Shown here: positions 11,989 through 22,772 of the stretch, in pieces | Layout of the letters: each line of letters starts with the position of its first letter | Numbering within the stretch: position 1 is the first letter of the stretch | Origin: Tupaia tana | Taxonomy: Eukaryota; Chordata; Mammalia; Scandentia; Tupaiidae | Length of the DNA stretch: 64,000 nt | Assembly (NCBI GenBank): GCA_026018925.1 | Contig: JAKSZU010000016.1 | Span: forward strand, 31,090,877 to 31,154,876 | Reading direction: 5' to 3' | The notes under the pieces: model-generated | The model's input: only the letters and a program-made list of their open reading frames with translations | Told to the model about the DNA's origin: nothing | The model's database searches: none | Translations under genes and position numbers: made by a program

Positions 11989-12109
11989 AGAAAGAAAAGA
12001 AGAAGATGAAAGAAAGAAAGAAGAAAGGGAGAAAGGAAGAAGAAAGAGAAAAGGAGGTAAAGGAAGAGAAAAAAAGACAAGAAGAGAAAAAAGAAAAGCA
12101 AAGAAAAAG
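11989..12109 (+). repeat. Long polypurine tract
   Basis: 121 bp of G and A with only four pyrimidines (12007, 12058, 12078, 12099). Such tracts can form triplex (H-DNA) when mirror-symmetric, but this one is irregular. Confidence 0.9.
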
Positions 12110-12304
12110 TAAGGGAATGACTCAAGGATAGATCTTTTCTTGTTTTTTTAATCTTCCCCTTGGACCAATTTTTTTTTGTAACATATGTCTTACTTATGTT
12201 TAATTTCTCCTTACTTTCAATTCTCGGTGCTGAGCAAAATGCCTGGTTATGTAATGGGTGTTGATAAATGCACTCCTTTCAGACTTTTGATTCTAAATTA
12301 ATCC

Positions 12305-12594
12305 CTTTACCCTTTTCTTTATTTATTTCTCTTTTTTAAAAGAGAGGTTTTTGCTATAGGGCACATGTGCTCACCAGAAAGATAAAAAGAGACAGAGAAA
12401 CAGAAAGCAAGAAATCATCCCCCAGGGGGATGGCCACACCGCAATCCCTTCTCTTCCGTTCTCCTCTGTGGTCCTTGGGGATGTATGCACATGTGCCCAG
12501 CGTGAGTTTAAGCTGCCCCATCTGGGACTCGAACCTCAGTGGGAGTACAATGAGGAAAACATTATGCCATCTGCTGGTCCCACTTTACCCTTTT
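12305..12594 (-). repeat. Type A SINE with 12-bp TSD
   Basis: TSD CTTTACCCTTTT at 12305-12316 and 12583-12594. Reverse-strand body from TTTTTGCTATAGGGC to CATCTGCTGGTCCCA. Several CpG pairs survive in the middle. Confidence 0.92.
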
Positions 12595-12796
12595 AAAAAA
12601 AAATGAAAGAAATTTCGCTATTCGCCAGTTTTAAACACACGCACAGCCTACTTAGTTTATGTGATTCAACTGTGAGTAATAACTTGGACCTCGATGAACA
12701 GTGGAAAGGATGTTGATGGAGAAATATTGTCAATAGAAAGAGATGACTGAAAGTTCTTTCGTTTCAATTCAGGCAGCATTTTATTTGGAGATAAAG

Positions 12797-13090
12797 TGAT
12801 GCCTAGCAGACTATCCTGTGATGTGGTAGTTACGGTAGCTGGATTCTACATTGCCAACTGCACAGTTCAAGTTCTTGATCCAATGGCTTATGAAACATGC
12901 CAGGCAACATGCCGGCTGCATATGCATGTGTGCATGCCCCAAAACCAAAGGAGGCAGAGATGGAGAAGTGACAGCAGTGTGCCCATGTCTCGTGGGAGTG
13001 GAGGTGCTTTCTTGTCTTCCCCCCCTCTCCTTCTCTGTCTCTCTCCGGTGAACACATATGCCCTCTGGCAAAACTAAAACAAAACAAAAC
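12797..13090 (+). repeat. Type A-related SINE, old
   Basis: A diverged head (B-box region GTTCAAGTTCTTGATC) is followed by TGCATATGCATGTGTGCATG, a CT-rich stretch and a GTGAACACATATGCCC end with an AAAACAAAACAAAA tail. The next SINE inserted into this tail. Confidence 0.7.
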
Positions 13091-13401
13091 AAAAGCAATA
13101 CTTGGGAACCAGCAGTTAGCGTAATGGCTATGTCGCTGGACTCCCACGACCGCGGTTTGCATCCCAGACCCGTGGCTTAAAACTCACGCCAGGCATGTGT
13201 GCGTGCGTGCCCAAGATCCCGACAGGAGAATGGAGGAGAAGGAATTGCGGTGTGACCATCCCCCCTGGGGGTAATTTCTCGCTTTCTGTCTCTATGTCTC
13301 TCTCTGTCTGTCTGGCGAGCGCACGCGCCCTATAGCGGGGAAAAAAAAAAAAAGAAAAAAAAAAAAAAGCTCTCCAAAAAAAAAAAAAAAAAGCAATACT
13401 T
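13091..13401 (+). repeat. Type A SINE inserted in the older SINE's tail
   Basis: TSD AAAAGCAATACTT at 13091-13103 and 13389-13401. Head GGGAACCAGCAGTTAGCG and A box intact; B box reads GGTTTGCATCC. It lacks a few bases around the anticodon-loop region compared with the 53034 copy. Its 3' end is scrambled: two A runs are split by GCTCTCC, as if the tail was mutated or duplicated. CpG-rich, so young. Confidence 0.9.
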
Positions 13402-13429
13402 AACTGTAACTTACGTATTTTATGACACT

Positions 13430-13709
13430 ATTTTTTTGAGAGAGATTTTTGCTATAGGATACGTGTACTCTCTGAAGACACAGAGACAGAGACAGAGAGA
13501 CAGAAAGCAAAAAGTTACCCGTAGGGGGATGGCCACACCGCAATTCCTTTTCCTCTAATCTCCTATCAAGATTTTGGGTATGCACGCACACATGCTCAAT
13601 ATGAATTTCAAGTCTGGCCTGAGTTTCAAGCCACTGGGTCCAGGACTCAAATCATAGTCAATCAAATCAGGAGTCTAGTGATGTAACTGTTATGTCATCT
13701 GCTGGTCCC
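13430..13709 (-). repeat. Type A SINE with internal duplication
   Basis: Reverse-strand copy from TTTTTGCTATAGGATACGTG to CATCTGCTGGTCCC. The stretch TGAATTTCAAGTCTGG is followed shortly by TGAGTTTCAAGCCACTGG, a tandem duplication of about 20 bp absent from other copies. Confidence 0.88.
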
Positions 13710-13907
13710 AACAAAGATATGGTCTATCTCTAATGATCACTTGTGATGTATTTTCAGATCTTTGAATGCAAGTCAAAGCATATGTTCATGTAGATGACAT
13801 GCAATTAGTATTTTAATATTTTTATGTCTATAAGAACTCAACTACATGCTAGTCATTTTTAAGAGCAAAAATACTCATGTAAAATATTTCTCACATATAA
13901 CTCTAGT

Positions 13908-14179
13908 AGTTTTTTTTTTTTTTGAGAGGTTTTTGCTACAGGGCGCATGTGCTTGCTAGAGAGAGAGAGAGACAGAGAGACAGAGAGACAGAAAATGAGA
14001 AATCACTCCCTGGGGGGATAGCCATGCCACAATCCCTTCTCCTCCATCCTCCTCTCAGGATCTTGGGCACACGCACACACGTTCCTGGCATGAGTTTAAG
14101 CCACCCGGTCCAGGACTTGAACTGTGGGCAACTACATGGGAGTCCGGCGACATAGCCATTACACTAACTGCTGGTCCCC
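13908..14179 (-). repeat. Type A SINE
   Basis: Reverse-strand copy; T run, then TTTTTGCTACAGGGCGCATG, an expanded GA stretch, GGATCTTGGGCACACGCAC, and head AACTGCTGGTCCCC. Flanks share AACTC-A on each side, a weak TSD. Confidence 0.88.
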
Positions 14180-15980
14180 AACTCCAATATTTTTCACTTT
14201 AAATCATGTTCATAGTTTTTTGAATAGAAAAAAGGCTATTATAGGAATGTAAATTGTTGGTGACTCCAAATAAAAGTAAGTATTTGTTTACTGACCATAC
14301 TTAAAGCTTCATATGCTTCTTCCAGTAGTTGGTATGTAATTTCATAACATAGACTATAATTCTTGCACATTTCATTATATTTGGAAATTGGGAGACTTAG
14401 TTACACTCTTTTTAAATTATTATTTCTAGTCAAGTGTATTTATTTATTTACTTATTAGTATATTTATGTATTTTCTATGCATTCAACCACTGTATATCAT
14501 TATAGCTTATAAAATTAATTTTTCTTGCCTGAAACACTGTATATTAATCCAACTAAAGGTATTATCATACATGTTATCATCAATAGATAATTTTCCATTT
14601 TTGTGTCCCTTAATTATTTTGCTTCTTTTTCCCCTTGAGTCTCTTCCTCTCACCCTCCCCTGTTATACTCTTAAAGTGTTTTTACTCCATGTTACAAAAC
14701 AAAGTTCTTTATTTGTCTTTAAAGGTGAAAAAGGAAAGAAGGGGATCAGAAAGGTATGAACACGCTACTACATGGGAGACAGGGCCAGAAGGATCCTTTT
14801 ACATTCCTCTTGTCTGAAATTATCTGTTTCCATTCTATAGCATCTTTGTTTGTCATTCCCCTGATTATGCGGTTACACATAGGCTGGCTTTGTTTCTCTG
14901 TCCAAAACTCTTATCATGTTACCTTTAAAATTTGGCTTATGGCAGCAGAAGGGTCAGCAGTGCCACCTTCCTCACGGTTTGTATGACTTAATTAGTGAAC
15001 TAGAACTGTGGGAACCAATTTTCTAGAAGACCCTCAAATCAGTATTGGCAATAATGGGACTGTCATATCTGCTAAAATAAATCATTGTAATTAGTTTGAT
15101 CATTTAAACATTATTATTTAGGAACGTATTGGTGGGCACTGTTAATTATTTATGGTACATATATTTGAACAGTGAGAAGTATTCATTTTATAGTATATGT
15201 TTAATTTTATATAAAACTGATTATATTCATTGCTTCTAATTTAACTTGAAACATTGAGATTAGATTTTTAAATAGTTCTCTATCCCGTAGGAGATGCTAC
15301 CATTGAAGATAAACATTACAAGGCAGTTTGTGTTGTCTTTAGATAAAAGTTGATAAAGGACATAGATAAAATAAAGAGCTTTTATAGGCAAAAAAAAAAA
15401 GTATTTTGAAAACTTAAAATAGATAACTTTCAATTCTAATATTCTGTACTCATTCATACTATTGGTTTGAGGACAGGGTTGTCACAAAAGATGTCACCCA
15501 AAGAAAACTAAGCTAATTTAGTGGTTCTGTATCAAATATCTTTTTAAAAGAATCTGTAAGACTATCGTTATTGATGCTGTTGTTTTTAACATTAAAGCCT
15601 GTATATTAGAAGACATAGAATCTTCAGATCTAGAACTGTGAGCACCACAGTTTAACCCTTGAGATTTAGATGTTATTGAACTCCTGAAATCAACTTGTTG
15701 TTTTTGTTTATTGCTTGTGTTGAGAAATGAAGCACATGATACACAGTAGTCTAGTTTTAATAGAACTTTCTATCATTTAATGAGAATATTTAACTATTAA
15801 GCAGGCACTCCTCTCCTTCAATGATAACAATTGCAAGAAAAATAGCTCAATTCTCTGCCAACACATGGGAGCCCAGAAATTGGAAACTGGAGCCCAAAAG
15901 GACAGATCAGGTCCACTGGACCACTTACCTTGCAAGAACTGCAATACCAGGGCTCTGTGAGGACCCCTGAACCCCATGTT
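14180..15980. other. Unassigned AT-rich DNA
   Basis: No gene or named repeat. Reading frames at 14466-14986 overlap in different frames and show no protein signature. Confidence 0.5.
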
Positions 15981-16057
15981 CAATGAGCACAGTTACTCAG
16001 CCCCTATGTTCCCAAAGACACAGACTCCACTGATTTTGTTCTTGCTTATCATTACGT

Positions 16058-16339
16058 TGCAAGGTTGCATTGTTCTTTTGAGAGAGATTTTTGCTATAGT
16101 GTGTGTACTCTCACCTGAAAGAGAGAGAGGCAGAGAGACCAAAAGTGAGAAATCATTCCCCAAGGGGGGATGACCATGCCATAACTCCCCCCTCCATTCT
16201 CCTCTTGGGATCTTGGCCATGCATGCGCATGTGTCCAGAGTGAGTTTCAAGGTGCCGGGTTCAGGATGTGAACCATAGTCTACTATGTGGAATCTAGCCA
16301 TGTAATCATTACGCCACCTGCTGGTCCTGCAAAGTTGCA
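16058..16339 (-). repeat. Type A SINE with TSD
   Basis: TSD TGCAAGGTTGCA at 16058-16069 and TGCAAAGTTGCA at 16328-16339, one mismatch. Reverse-strand body from TTTTTGCTATAGTGTG to CCACCTGCTGGTCC. Confidence 0.9.
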
Positions 16340-16612
16340 GTTTTTAACTCCATGATGTTACCTTAATATTTAAGTATTCTCCCACACAATCTCGCTTCCC
16401 TGTTGTCTTCTGGTCCTGCATGCTATTTGTTTAATAAGAGAGTTTTATCTAAGTGTAACAAAGAAGTTGGAGGTTGTTATATATGAAACGTAATTCAATA
16501 TAGAAGACACTGTAATTGTTTTTTCTTAAATAGCTAATTTAATCATAAGTAGCATGTTACAAAACTCAGCCAAGTTGAGTGTGCACTGATTGCTACAAGT
16601 CTTTATTCCAGT

Positions 16613-17036
16613 ATGTATCAGTTTCCAAGGGCTGCTATAACAAAATACCAAGGATAGCAGTTCTTGAAAGAAGTTAGAAATCAAGATATTGGCAGGGTTA
16701 GTTCCTTCTGGAGTCACTGAAGGAGAATATCTTCTATGCTTCTCTCCTAGTTTCTGGCAGTTGTTAGAAATCCTTGGCATACTTGATTTGTAAACATACC
16801 ATTCCATTCTCTTCCTTTTTTTTTTTATCTGGCATTTTCTCCTGCATTTCTGTATCTCTGTGTCAAATTTTCCTTTTCTTATAAGGACACTAGTCATGTC
16901 AGATTTAAGGCCATCTTAATCTGACAAGACCTCATTTTATTTTGATTAGAGCCCAAAGACGCTATATCCAAGTAAGATCACATTCACAAGGTTTGGGTGA
17001 ATATCAATTTTATGGGAAAATATTTAACTGAGTACA
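16613..17036 (-). repeat. MaLR-type LTR (MLT1-like)
   Basis: Reverse-strand order of a MaLR LTR. The terminal block GGGCTGCTATAACAAAATAC comes first. Then follow TTCTTATAAGGACACTAGTC, GACCTCATTTTATTTTGATT and AAGTAAGATCACATTCACAA. This is a solo LTR of an old, non-coding retrovirus-like element; no internal genes lie beside it. Confidence 0.75.
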
Positions 17037-17071
17037 CAAGAGATGGTCAGCTGTTCCTCCAAAGCATCAAA

Positions 17072-17200
17072 TATGAGGGAACCTCAAAAAATACATAGAA
17101 AATGCATATTAAGAAAAAAGGCATGAATTTCAAGATTTTGCTCCAATATAAAGTTAAACTTTAATTATATTTTCCACAAATTTTTAAAAGTTCCCTTTGT
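17072..17200. mobile_element. Miniature inverted-repeat element, family 2
   Basis: The ends pair: GGGAACCTCAAAAAATACAT at the left against the complement of TTTTTAAAAGTTCCC at the right. The middle includes TTTCAAGATTTTGCTCCAA. Three related copies lie elsewhere (35530, 36836, 60462). Likely a non-autonomous mariner-like DNA transposon, by inference. Confidence 0.6.
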
Positions 17201-17240
17201 AGTGAGTGTTTTAGGCTCTCAGTCCACCTGAAGGGATTTC

Positions 17241-17411
17241 AAAAATGGGATTTTGGGGGCTGGCAGGTGGTATGGTAGTTGAGGTGTTTGGACTCCCACA
17301 TGGCTGACCACAGTTCAAGTCTTGACCTAGTGGCTTGCTTTCTCACTTTCTCTCTCTAATAATAATGATGAATAAAATTAAATAAAAAATCTTAAAAAAA
17401 TGGAATTTGGG
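17241..17411 (+). repeat. Type B SINE, first hit at shared site
   Basis: Flanks AAAAATGGGATTTTGGG (17241-17257) and AAAAAATGGAATTTGGG (17395-17411). Body: GGCTGGCAGGTGGTATGG head, CTTGCTTTCTCACTTTC, AATAATAATGATG tail. A type A SINE begins directly after the second flank copy. Confidence 0.88.
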
Positions 17412-17690
17412 GGACCAGAAGATGGTATAATGGCTACATTGTTGGACTCCCATGTAGTCGACTGCAGTGTGAGTCCCGGACCCAGAGGCTTAAACTCATG
17501 CCAGGCATGTATGCGTGCGTGCCCAAGATCCTAAGAGAAGAATGGAGGAGAAGGGATTGTGGCATGGCCATCCACCCTGGGGAGTGATTTCTCGTCTTCT
17601 GTCTCTGTCTCTCTCTGTCTATCTGGCGAGTGCACGTGCCCTATAGCAAAAACCTCTCCAAAAAAAAAAAAAAAAAAAAAGTGGAATTTT
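17409..17690 (+). repeat. Type A SINE, second hit at shared site
   Basis: Follows the type B SINE without spacer and is itself followed by AAAAGTGGAATTTT (17677-17690), a third copy of the target sequence. Head GGGGACCAGAAGATGG, B-box region reduced to GTGTGAGTCCC, CCTATAGCAAAAACC end and an A tail. Confidence 0.88.
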
Positions 17691-17845
17691 GAAGTACTTT
17701 GTGGAAAACAAGTATTTACCTTTTTTATACTTCTTTCTTCTGCCTTCCATTAATCATACTACTGATGCTGTTCATTTACACACATTAATTTTGCCGTTCC
17801 TATTTTCTCAAAATAAAGTTTTAGAATTAAATCACCGATACTCAT

Positions 17846-18060
17846 ATACATGTTTTTTTAAAGAATTATTTTAATTTAATTTTATTTATTCATTTATTTT
17901 TATTTTAATTTGACCAGAGAGAGTGACACAGAGAGGGAGAGAGAGAGAGAAAGTGAGAAAGCAAGCCGCCAGGTCCGGAACTTGAACCGTGGTCAGCCAT
18001 GCGGGAGTGTCCAACACCTTAACCACCATGCCACCTGCTGGTCCCATACATGTTTTAATT
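17846..18060 (-). repeat. Type B SINE with TSD
   Basis: TSD ATACATGTTTT at 17846-17856 and 18046-18056. Reverse-strand body with GACCAGAGAGAGTGACACAG and head CCACCTGCTGGTCCC. Confidence 0.9.
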
Positions 18061-18082
18061 ATGTAAGTATTATACAAATCTG

Positions 18083-18359
18083 AGTCACACAATTTTTTTT
18101 TTTCTTAGGTTTTGCCACAGGGCGTGTATACTCACTAGAAAGAGACAGAGAGTGAGGAATTGAGAAATCTTTCCCCCATGGGAGAAGGCCATGCCACAAT
18201 CCCTTCTCCTTCAGTCTCATCCTGGGATTTTGGGCATGAATGCTTGCACACATACCTGGTATTAGTTTCAAGCTGCTGGATCTGGGACTCAACTTGGTCA
18301 TGTGGGAGTCTAATGCTTTAATCACCACACCAACTCTTGACCCCAAGTCACACAAATTT
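18083..18359 (-). repeat. Type A SINE, diverged, with TSD
   Basis: TSD AGTCACACAATTT (18083-18095) and AGTCACACAAATTT (18346-18359). Reverse-strand body; head end decayed to CCAACTCTTGACCCC. Confidence 0.85.
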
Positions 18360-18389
18360 TAAAGTATTTTCTTTTTTAAAAATTTTATC

Positions 18390-18566
18390 CATTTCTTTTA
18401 TGAGAGACATTCATCTTCTTCAGTAGAGTCTAAGGCCTCTATCCTCCTCAGAATATTCCCAGCCATCGCACATGTACAGTTCAACCTGGGAACCAGATCT
18501 CAGTCTTCTCTTTATATGGCCTCCGGCGTTGCAAAGTGTTACACTACTGCAGTTGGGTCTGATGGC
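18390..18566 (-). repeat. Type C SINE, old
   Basis: Reverse-strand copy: TATGAGAGACATTCATC at the left (3' end) and a head TGCAGTTGGGTCTGATGG at the right. It matches the copy at 34843-35040 in order of blocks. Confidence 0.5.
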
Positions 18567-19361
18567 TTTTTAAATTTTATTTTAGTGAGAAATGGTCTTT
18601 TTTTTTCATTTGCTCAGTTTTCTAAGTATCTGCTCTGAATTCACCTCCAAATAGTCTTAGAAAACTGTACAAGTCTCCTCTATAAGGACAAACACACTCG
18701 GCATTTCTTGGTTGCATTTCTATGCTGACATGACATCCTTCCTGTTGCCCTTCGCCCACTTCACTCCTCTGGTAAGGGAAGTGTTTATTGCTCCTCACCC
18801 CAGGTCTGTGGCACAACTGCTGCACTGGGGCACCTTCTGACCTCCTCATTGAAATCTTTTCCCTTCCTCTCAAGGTTAAAATGCGTATTTTTTCACTTTC
18901 ACATGCATTTGTGTTTCAGTGAGTCATATTACTCGGTTGCTCCCTGAGAAAGAATGCATGGGTGGCAAATTTGCTGAGACATTTTTCACCTGAAAAGAAT
19001 ATCTGCTTTTACATTTAATAGACCATTTGGTCATATAGTGAATTTGAAGTTAGAGATGACATTTAACTGTAATTGTGAAGGCACTTATTACTCTAGCTTC
19101 TGGCTTTGAGGATTGCTATTGATAAGTCTGAAACTGCTCTAATTTCCATTATTTTTGTTATGTGACTTCTTTTAACTTTTGAAGTTTTAAAAATTTCTAT
19201 TTGTGCCTTATAGTTTGAAAATTCCAAAGGTGTGCTTTTGTGTGAGTGTCTTTTCCTTGTACTTATTGGGAAATACTTAGTGTTGCTTTTTTTTTTTTTT
19301 TTTTTTTTTTTGGAAATTCATTCTTTCTATTCGTATAAATAGTATTGTATAATTGTAAAGA
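18567..19361. other. Unassigned DNA with a T run
   Basis: No gene. A run of T ends the stretch TGTTGCTTTT at 19287-19311; it has no SINE body attached on either side. Confidence 0.5.
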
Positions 19362-19600
19362 GTATTTATTTATTTATTGATTTATTGATTGCTTTACTCC
19401 ATGAGCAAGCATAGAATAGAAGAAGCACCAAGAGGGTTCTCACAAAATCATCCATTTCCAGCCTCAGTCAGCTCCAATCTTGGCTTGCATGCTCATCCTG
19501 CATGTAAAGGTAGGTCTCAGGACCTCAGCCCCAGCTGTATCCATGTGGGTCAGCCTCACAAAGTATTGGATTGCCAATATGCCACCATCTCGTCCCTAAT
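19362..19600 (-). repeat. Type C SINE, old
   Basis: An ATTTATTTATTTATTGATTT stretch (the tail) leads into CAGCCTCAGTCAGCTCC, the complement of the GACTGAGGCTGG-type core. The copy ends in a head GCCACCATCTCGTCCC. Confidence 0.65.
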
Positions 19601-19731
19601 TCTAAAAATGTTTTCACCTATACTTTTTCTACCTGGAACTTCCATTCGTCATTTTATTCTGTTAGACTGAAACTTGAGACTATTTCTTAGTCAGATATTT
19701 TTACATTCTGAACTGATTGCTGTTTATTGTT

Positions 19732-20024
19732 TTATCTTCTCTCGCTTTCTCTTTCTTTTAGAGAGATTTTTCTTGCTATAAGGGATGTGCACTTGCTGAA
19801 GAGACAGAGAGACTGAAAGCAAGAAACCCATTTCCCAGGGGGGATGGCCATAGGGCAATCCCTTCTCTTCCATCCTCTTGGGATCTTGGGCACACACGCA
19901 CACACACACATGTGCTCAGTGAATTTTAAGTCACTGGGTCCTGGTCTCAAACCATGGTCGACTACATGGGAGTCCAGCGATATAACCATTATGCCGTCTG
20001 CTGATCCCTTATCTTCTCTCTCTT
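19732..20024 (-). repeat. Type A SINE with TSD
   Basis: TSD TTATCTTCTCTCGCTT (19732-19747) and TTATCTTCTCTCTCTT (20009-20024). Reverse-strand body, head CCGTCTGCTGATCCC. The middle carries a (CA)n expansion. Confidence 0.9.
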
Positions 20025-21039
20025 ATTTTTCAATAATTTTCTTGTTTATTCTTCTGTATTGCAGAAGTACTAAACTGCATTTTCTAGCCCTTCTGTGTTG
20101 TTAACATCCTGCTGTCATATGCTATCATATTTTAAACCTATTTACATTTTTTTCAATCTTTGTGCTCTCTTTTTGGTTTGCTTTTAACAAGATGCTTTCT
20201 TTTTCATGGGTATATTTCCTTTTATCACGCTGAGAATGCTATCGATTCTTGTACTTATTTTTCCTGCACCCCTTCCTTTTTTTCTACTTCCTTCTAGTTC
20301 TTTTCTATTTATTTTGGCTTCTGTTTTCACACTACAGTGTTTCTGCTTGTTGGAAATTTTGTTCAAGAGCTTGGGGATTGCCAAATGTTAATGAATTGCT
20401 TTCTGGAGAATTACTTTCAAGATTTCCAAATGCAACTTTCTGAGATACTGTTTTTTTTTAAGGTAGTCAAATGTACCCCTGGTAATTCTGCAATCTGGTG
20501 GATATAACCTTTGCTACTAGCATCCAGTACCTGAGCAAAGCCCAAATTCACCTAAGCAGCCTGAAATTCACCTAAGTCCACTTCCGTTTTGGGGAGATGG
20601 TGAGGAGGGTATTTCTACTCTTAACCATGCCAGTTATTATTTTTTCTATACATTATCCAATTAGAAATTTTCAGAGAACACAACAATTCTTGCCTTGTGC
20701 TTGGGGAGAGGAGGGGATTTACATTCTAACTGCTTTTCATCATACTCAATTTACCACATTTCAGTCCACTCTGTATCCTGGTCTTTAGTCCCTAAAATTG
20801 CAGGTTTGTGGCAGTGAGTCGTGTTGCCACTGGTTAGTTTCCTCTCCTTTGACTTATTTGGTGTCAAGAGTTCATTTTTTCTCTCCATTTGCTTTCCATG
20901 TTTGTGCATGTCGTCCACATCTCTCCCACACTGTTGTCACTATTTCCATTCTCACTGTGATGAAAAACACTGACTCTCTGATGCCCATGGTAACAGTGTG
21001 GCATGATGGGAAAAGTATAGTCTTAGGTATCTAATTAAT
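20025..21039. other. Unassigned DNA
   Basis: No gene or repeat recognised. The 13-bp word AAATTCACCTAAG occurs twice near 20545-20575, probably by chance or a local duplication. Confidence 0.45.
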
Positions 21040-21240
21040 ATCTGGTAAAATACCTGCTTCATCATTTGCTGTCTGCGTGACTTTGCACTTGATCTTAGCC
21101 AAAAGACAGAGAAGAATGTCTGAGTGACTTTGGATCTCATTGGTCTCTAGCACTTCAGTTCTTATAAAGGTGAGATAAGAAAAATTTCCCACCTCTTAGA
21201 ATTTTCTGATTATTAAACAAGATAATGAAGTAAAACTGTG
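21040..21240 (+). repeat. MIR SINE split by a U2 insertion
   Basis: TCATTTGCTGTCTGCGTGAC then TTATAAAGGTGAGATAAGAA and AACAAGATAATGAAGTAAAA follow MIR order, interrupted by the U2-derived segment at 21086-21117. Confidence 0.6.
21086..21117 (-). pseudogene. Truncated U2 snRNA retropseudogene
   Basis: Read on the reverse strand, the 32 bp match the first 33 nucleotides of U2 small nuclear RNA, with three substitutions and one missing base. The stretch includes the invariant CTTTTGGCTAAGATCAAGTG, which contains the end of stem I and part of the branch-site recognition region. The U2 3' part and any A tail are absent. Both sides carry a 15-bp TSD: GTCTGCGTGACTTTG (21071-21085) and GTCTGAGTGACTTTG (21118-21132). 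The TSD shows an L1-type insertion of a 3'-truncated RNA. It is not functional. Confidence 0.85.
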
Positions 21241-21261
21241 AAGCGTAAAGACCAGTACTTA

Positions 21262-21430
21262 GGGGGCTGGCAAGTGGCATGGTGGTCAGGAATGCTGGAC
21301 TCCCACATGGCCGACTACAGTTTGAGTCCTGGACCTCGCGGCTTGCTTTCTCACTTTCTCTCTGGTTGGTTTAAGATAAATACATAATTACATAAATAAA
21401 TAAATAAATAAAGTTAAACTTAAAAATGAA
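21262..21430 (+). repeat. Type B SINE
   Basis: Head GGGGCTGGCAAGTGGCATGG, B box GTTTGAGTCCT, CTTGCTTTCTCACTTTC, and an AAATAAATAAATAAA tail. Confidence 0.88.
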
Positions 21431-21516
21431 AAATAATTCAGAGAGAGAGAAAGAGAGAAACCAGCATTAGGAGTTGCTCGATAAAATTTTTCAAAATTAA
21501 ATAAATAAAGTTCTTT

Positions 21517-21730
21517 AGGAGCTAGATGATGGCACAGTGGTAACTCTGTAAGGCTGTCCCACATGGGAATGTTTGGGTTTGTGTCTGGAAACTTCTTGAT
21601 TATGAGCACATGCATGGTCCACCATGTAGGGTTGACTGAGACTGGGAAGATCACCATGCCAGGACCCTACTGAGCGTGGTCTCTCTCTCTTTTCATGAAA
21701 AAATAAATAGATAAATTTGGGAAAAAAAAT
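21517..21730 (+). repeat. Type C SINE
   Basis: GGAGCTAGATGATGGCACAG head, GGGTTGACTGAGACTGGG core and TCTCTCTCTCTTTTCATG end. It follows a GA-rich scrap (21440-21470) that may be a second degraded SINE. Confidence 0.78.
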
Positions 21731-22186
21731 AGCCTAAAGAATCTTCCTTTCTAGTTTGGCACTTTCTTATTTAACCAAAGTATCAAGGATTTTTTTGACC
21801 AAGTTAGGTTTTGCCTTCTCACAGAATTATTTAATTACTTAACTGAGAATGACTCAGTTTAACATTTACTCCTGTAGTGAGCATGAAAAACCAAAAGAGG
21901 GTATAGGGAAAGAAACATGCACAGTGGATATAAATGATTTTTTATAGGAAACAGCCATTGAATTGAGAACGTATTCTCAAATCCCACCATAGAGTTGTCT
22001 TTATGCTTAAGTAACCAGGACTATACCTCAATTTCAACATCTGTGTTTTTCATAAGAGTTCATTTTAGAAATTGCTATTATATTATACTTATCACATGAA
22101 TTTTTATTTATTTACACAACCAGAATTACTTGTGTGAGTGTGCAGTAATACATAGTCTTAATTCTATGAAGAGAGGCACTTGATTG

Positions 22187-22474
22187 TGCTCTAAGTACTT
22201 TTTTTTTTTTTGAGAGATTTTTACTATAGGGCACATATGCTCACCAGAGGAATAAAGAGAGTTAGAGACAGAAAGTGAGAAATTACTCTCCTGGGGGGAT
22301 GGTTATATCACAATACCTTCTCCTCCAGTCTCCTCTTAGGATCATGGGCATGCATGAACACATGCCTGCGGTGAATTTCAAGCCAGTGAGTCTGTGACTA
22401 GAACTGTGGTCGACCACATGGAAGTCCAGCACGTTAACCACTATACCACATTCTGGCCCCTGCTCTAAGCACCC
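22187..22474 (-). repeat. Type A SINE with TSD
   Basis: TSD TGCTCTAAGTACTT (22187-22200) and TGCTCTAAGCACC (22461-22473). Reverse-strand body from TTTTTACTATAGGGC to ACCACATTCTGGCCCC. Confidence 0.9.
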
Positions 22475-22555
22475 TTTTTAAAGATTCTTAACTACAACAA
22501 TGTCTCCGTACAAGTGAGCTAAGGAGAGCTTCTGAAGCCTCTGTGTGTGCCTATG

Positions 22556-22772
22556 TTAGATATGTATGAACAACTGTTTTATGTGTAGGAAAGGTAACAT
22601 TATATATGCTTTTTTACATTACATCAAGAATTTCAACTACTTTATTTTACTATTTGGTTGAAATATTAGAATGTTGATGAATAATTAATAACTAAAGCTG
22701 AATAAATCCCTTTGACATCACTTTTAGGGGAGAAATCAACGTTTCTTTAATTGAAAACTCTGATAGGTCACT
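22556..22772 (+). repeat. Direct-repeat copy 1, unidentified
   Basis: AT-rich, beginning TTAGATATGTATGAACAACT. Matches 24987-25205 along its length, differing at roughly one base in five. I do not recognise the family. Confidence 0.75.

Noticed and set aside
16526-16897. 123-codon reverse-strand frame
   Set aside because: Lies across an old solo LTR and shows no protein motif.
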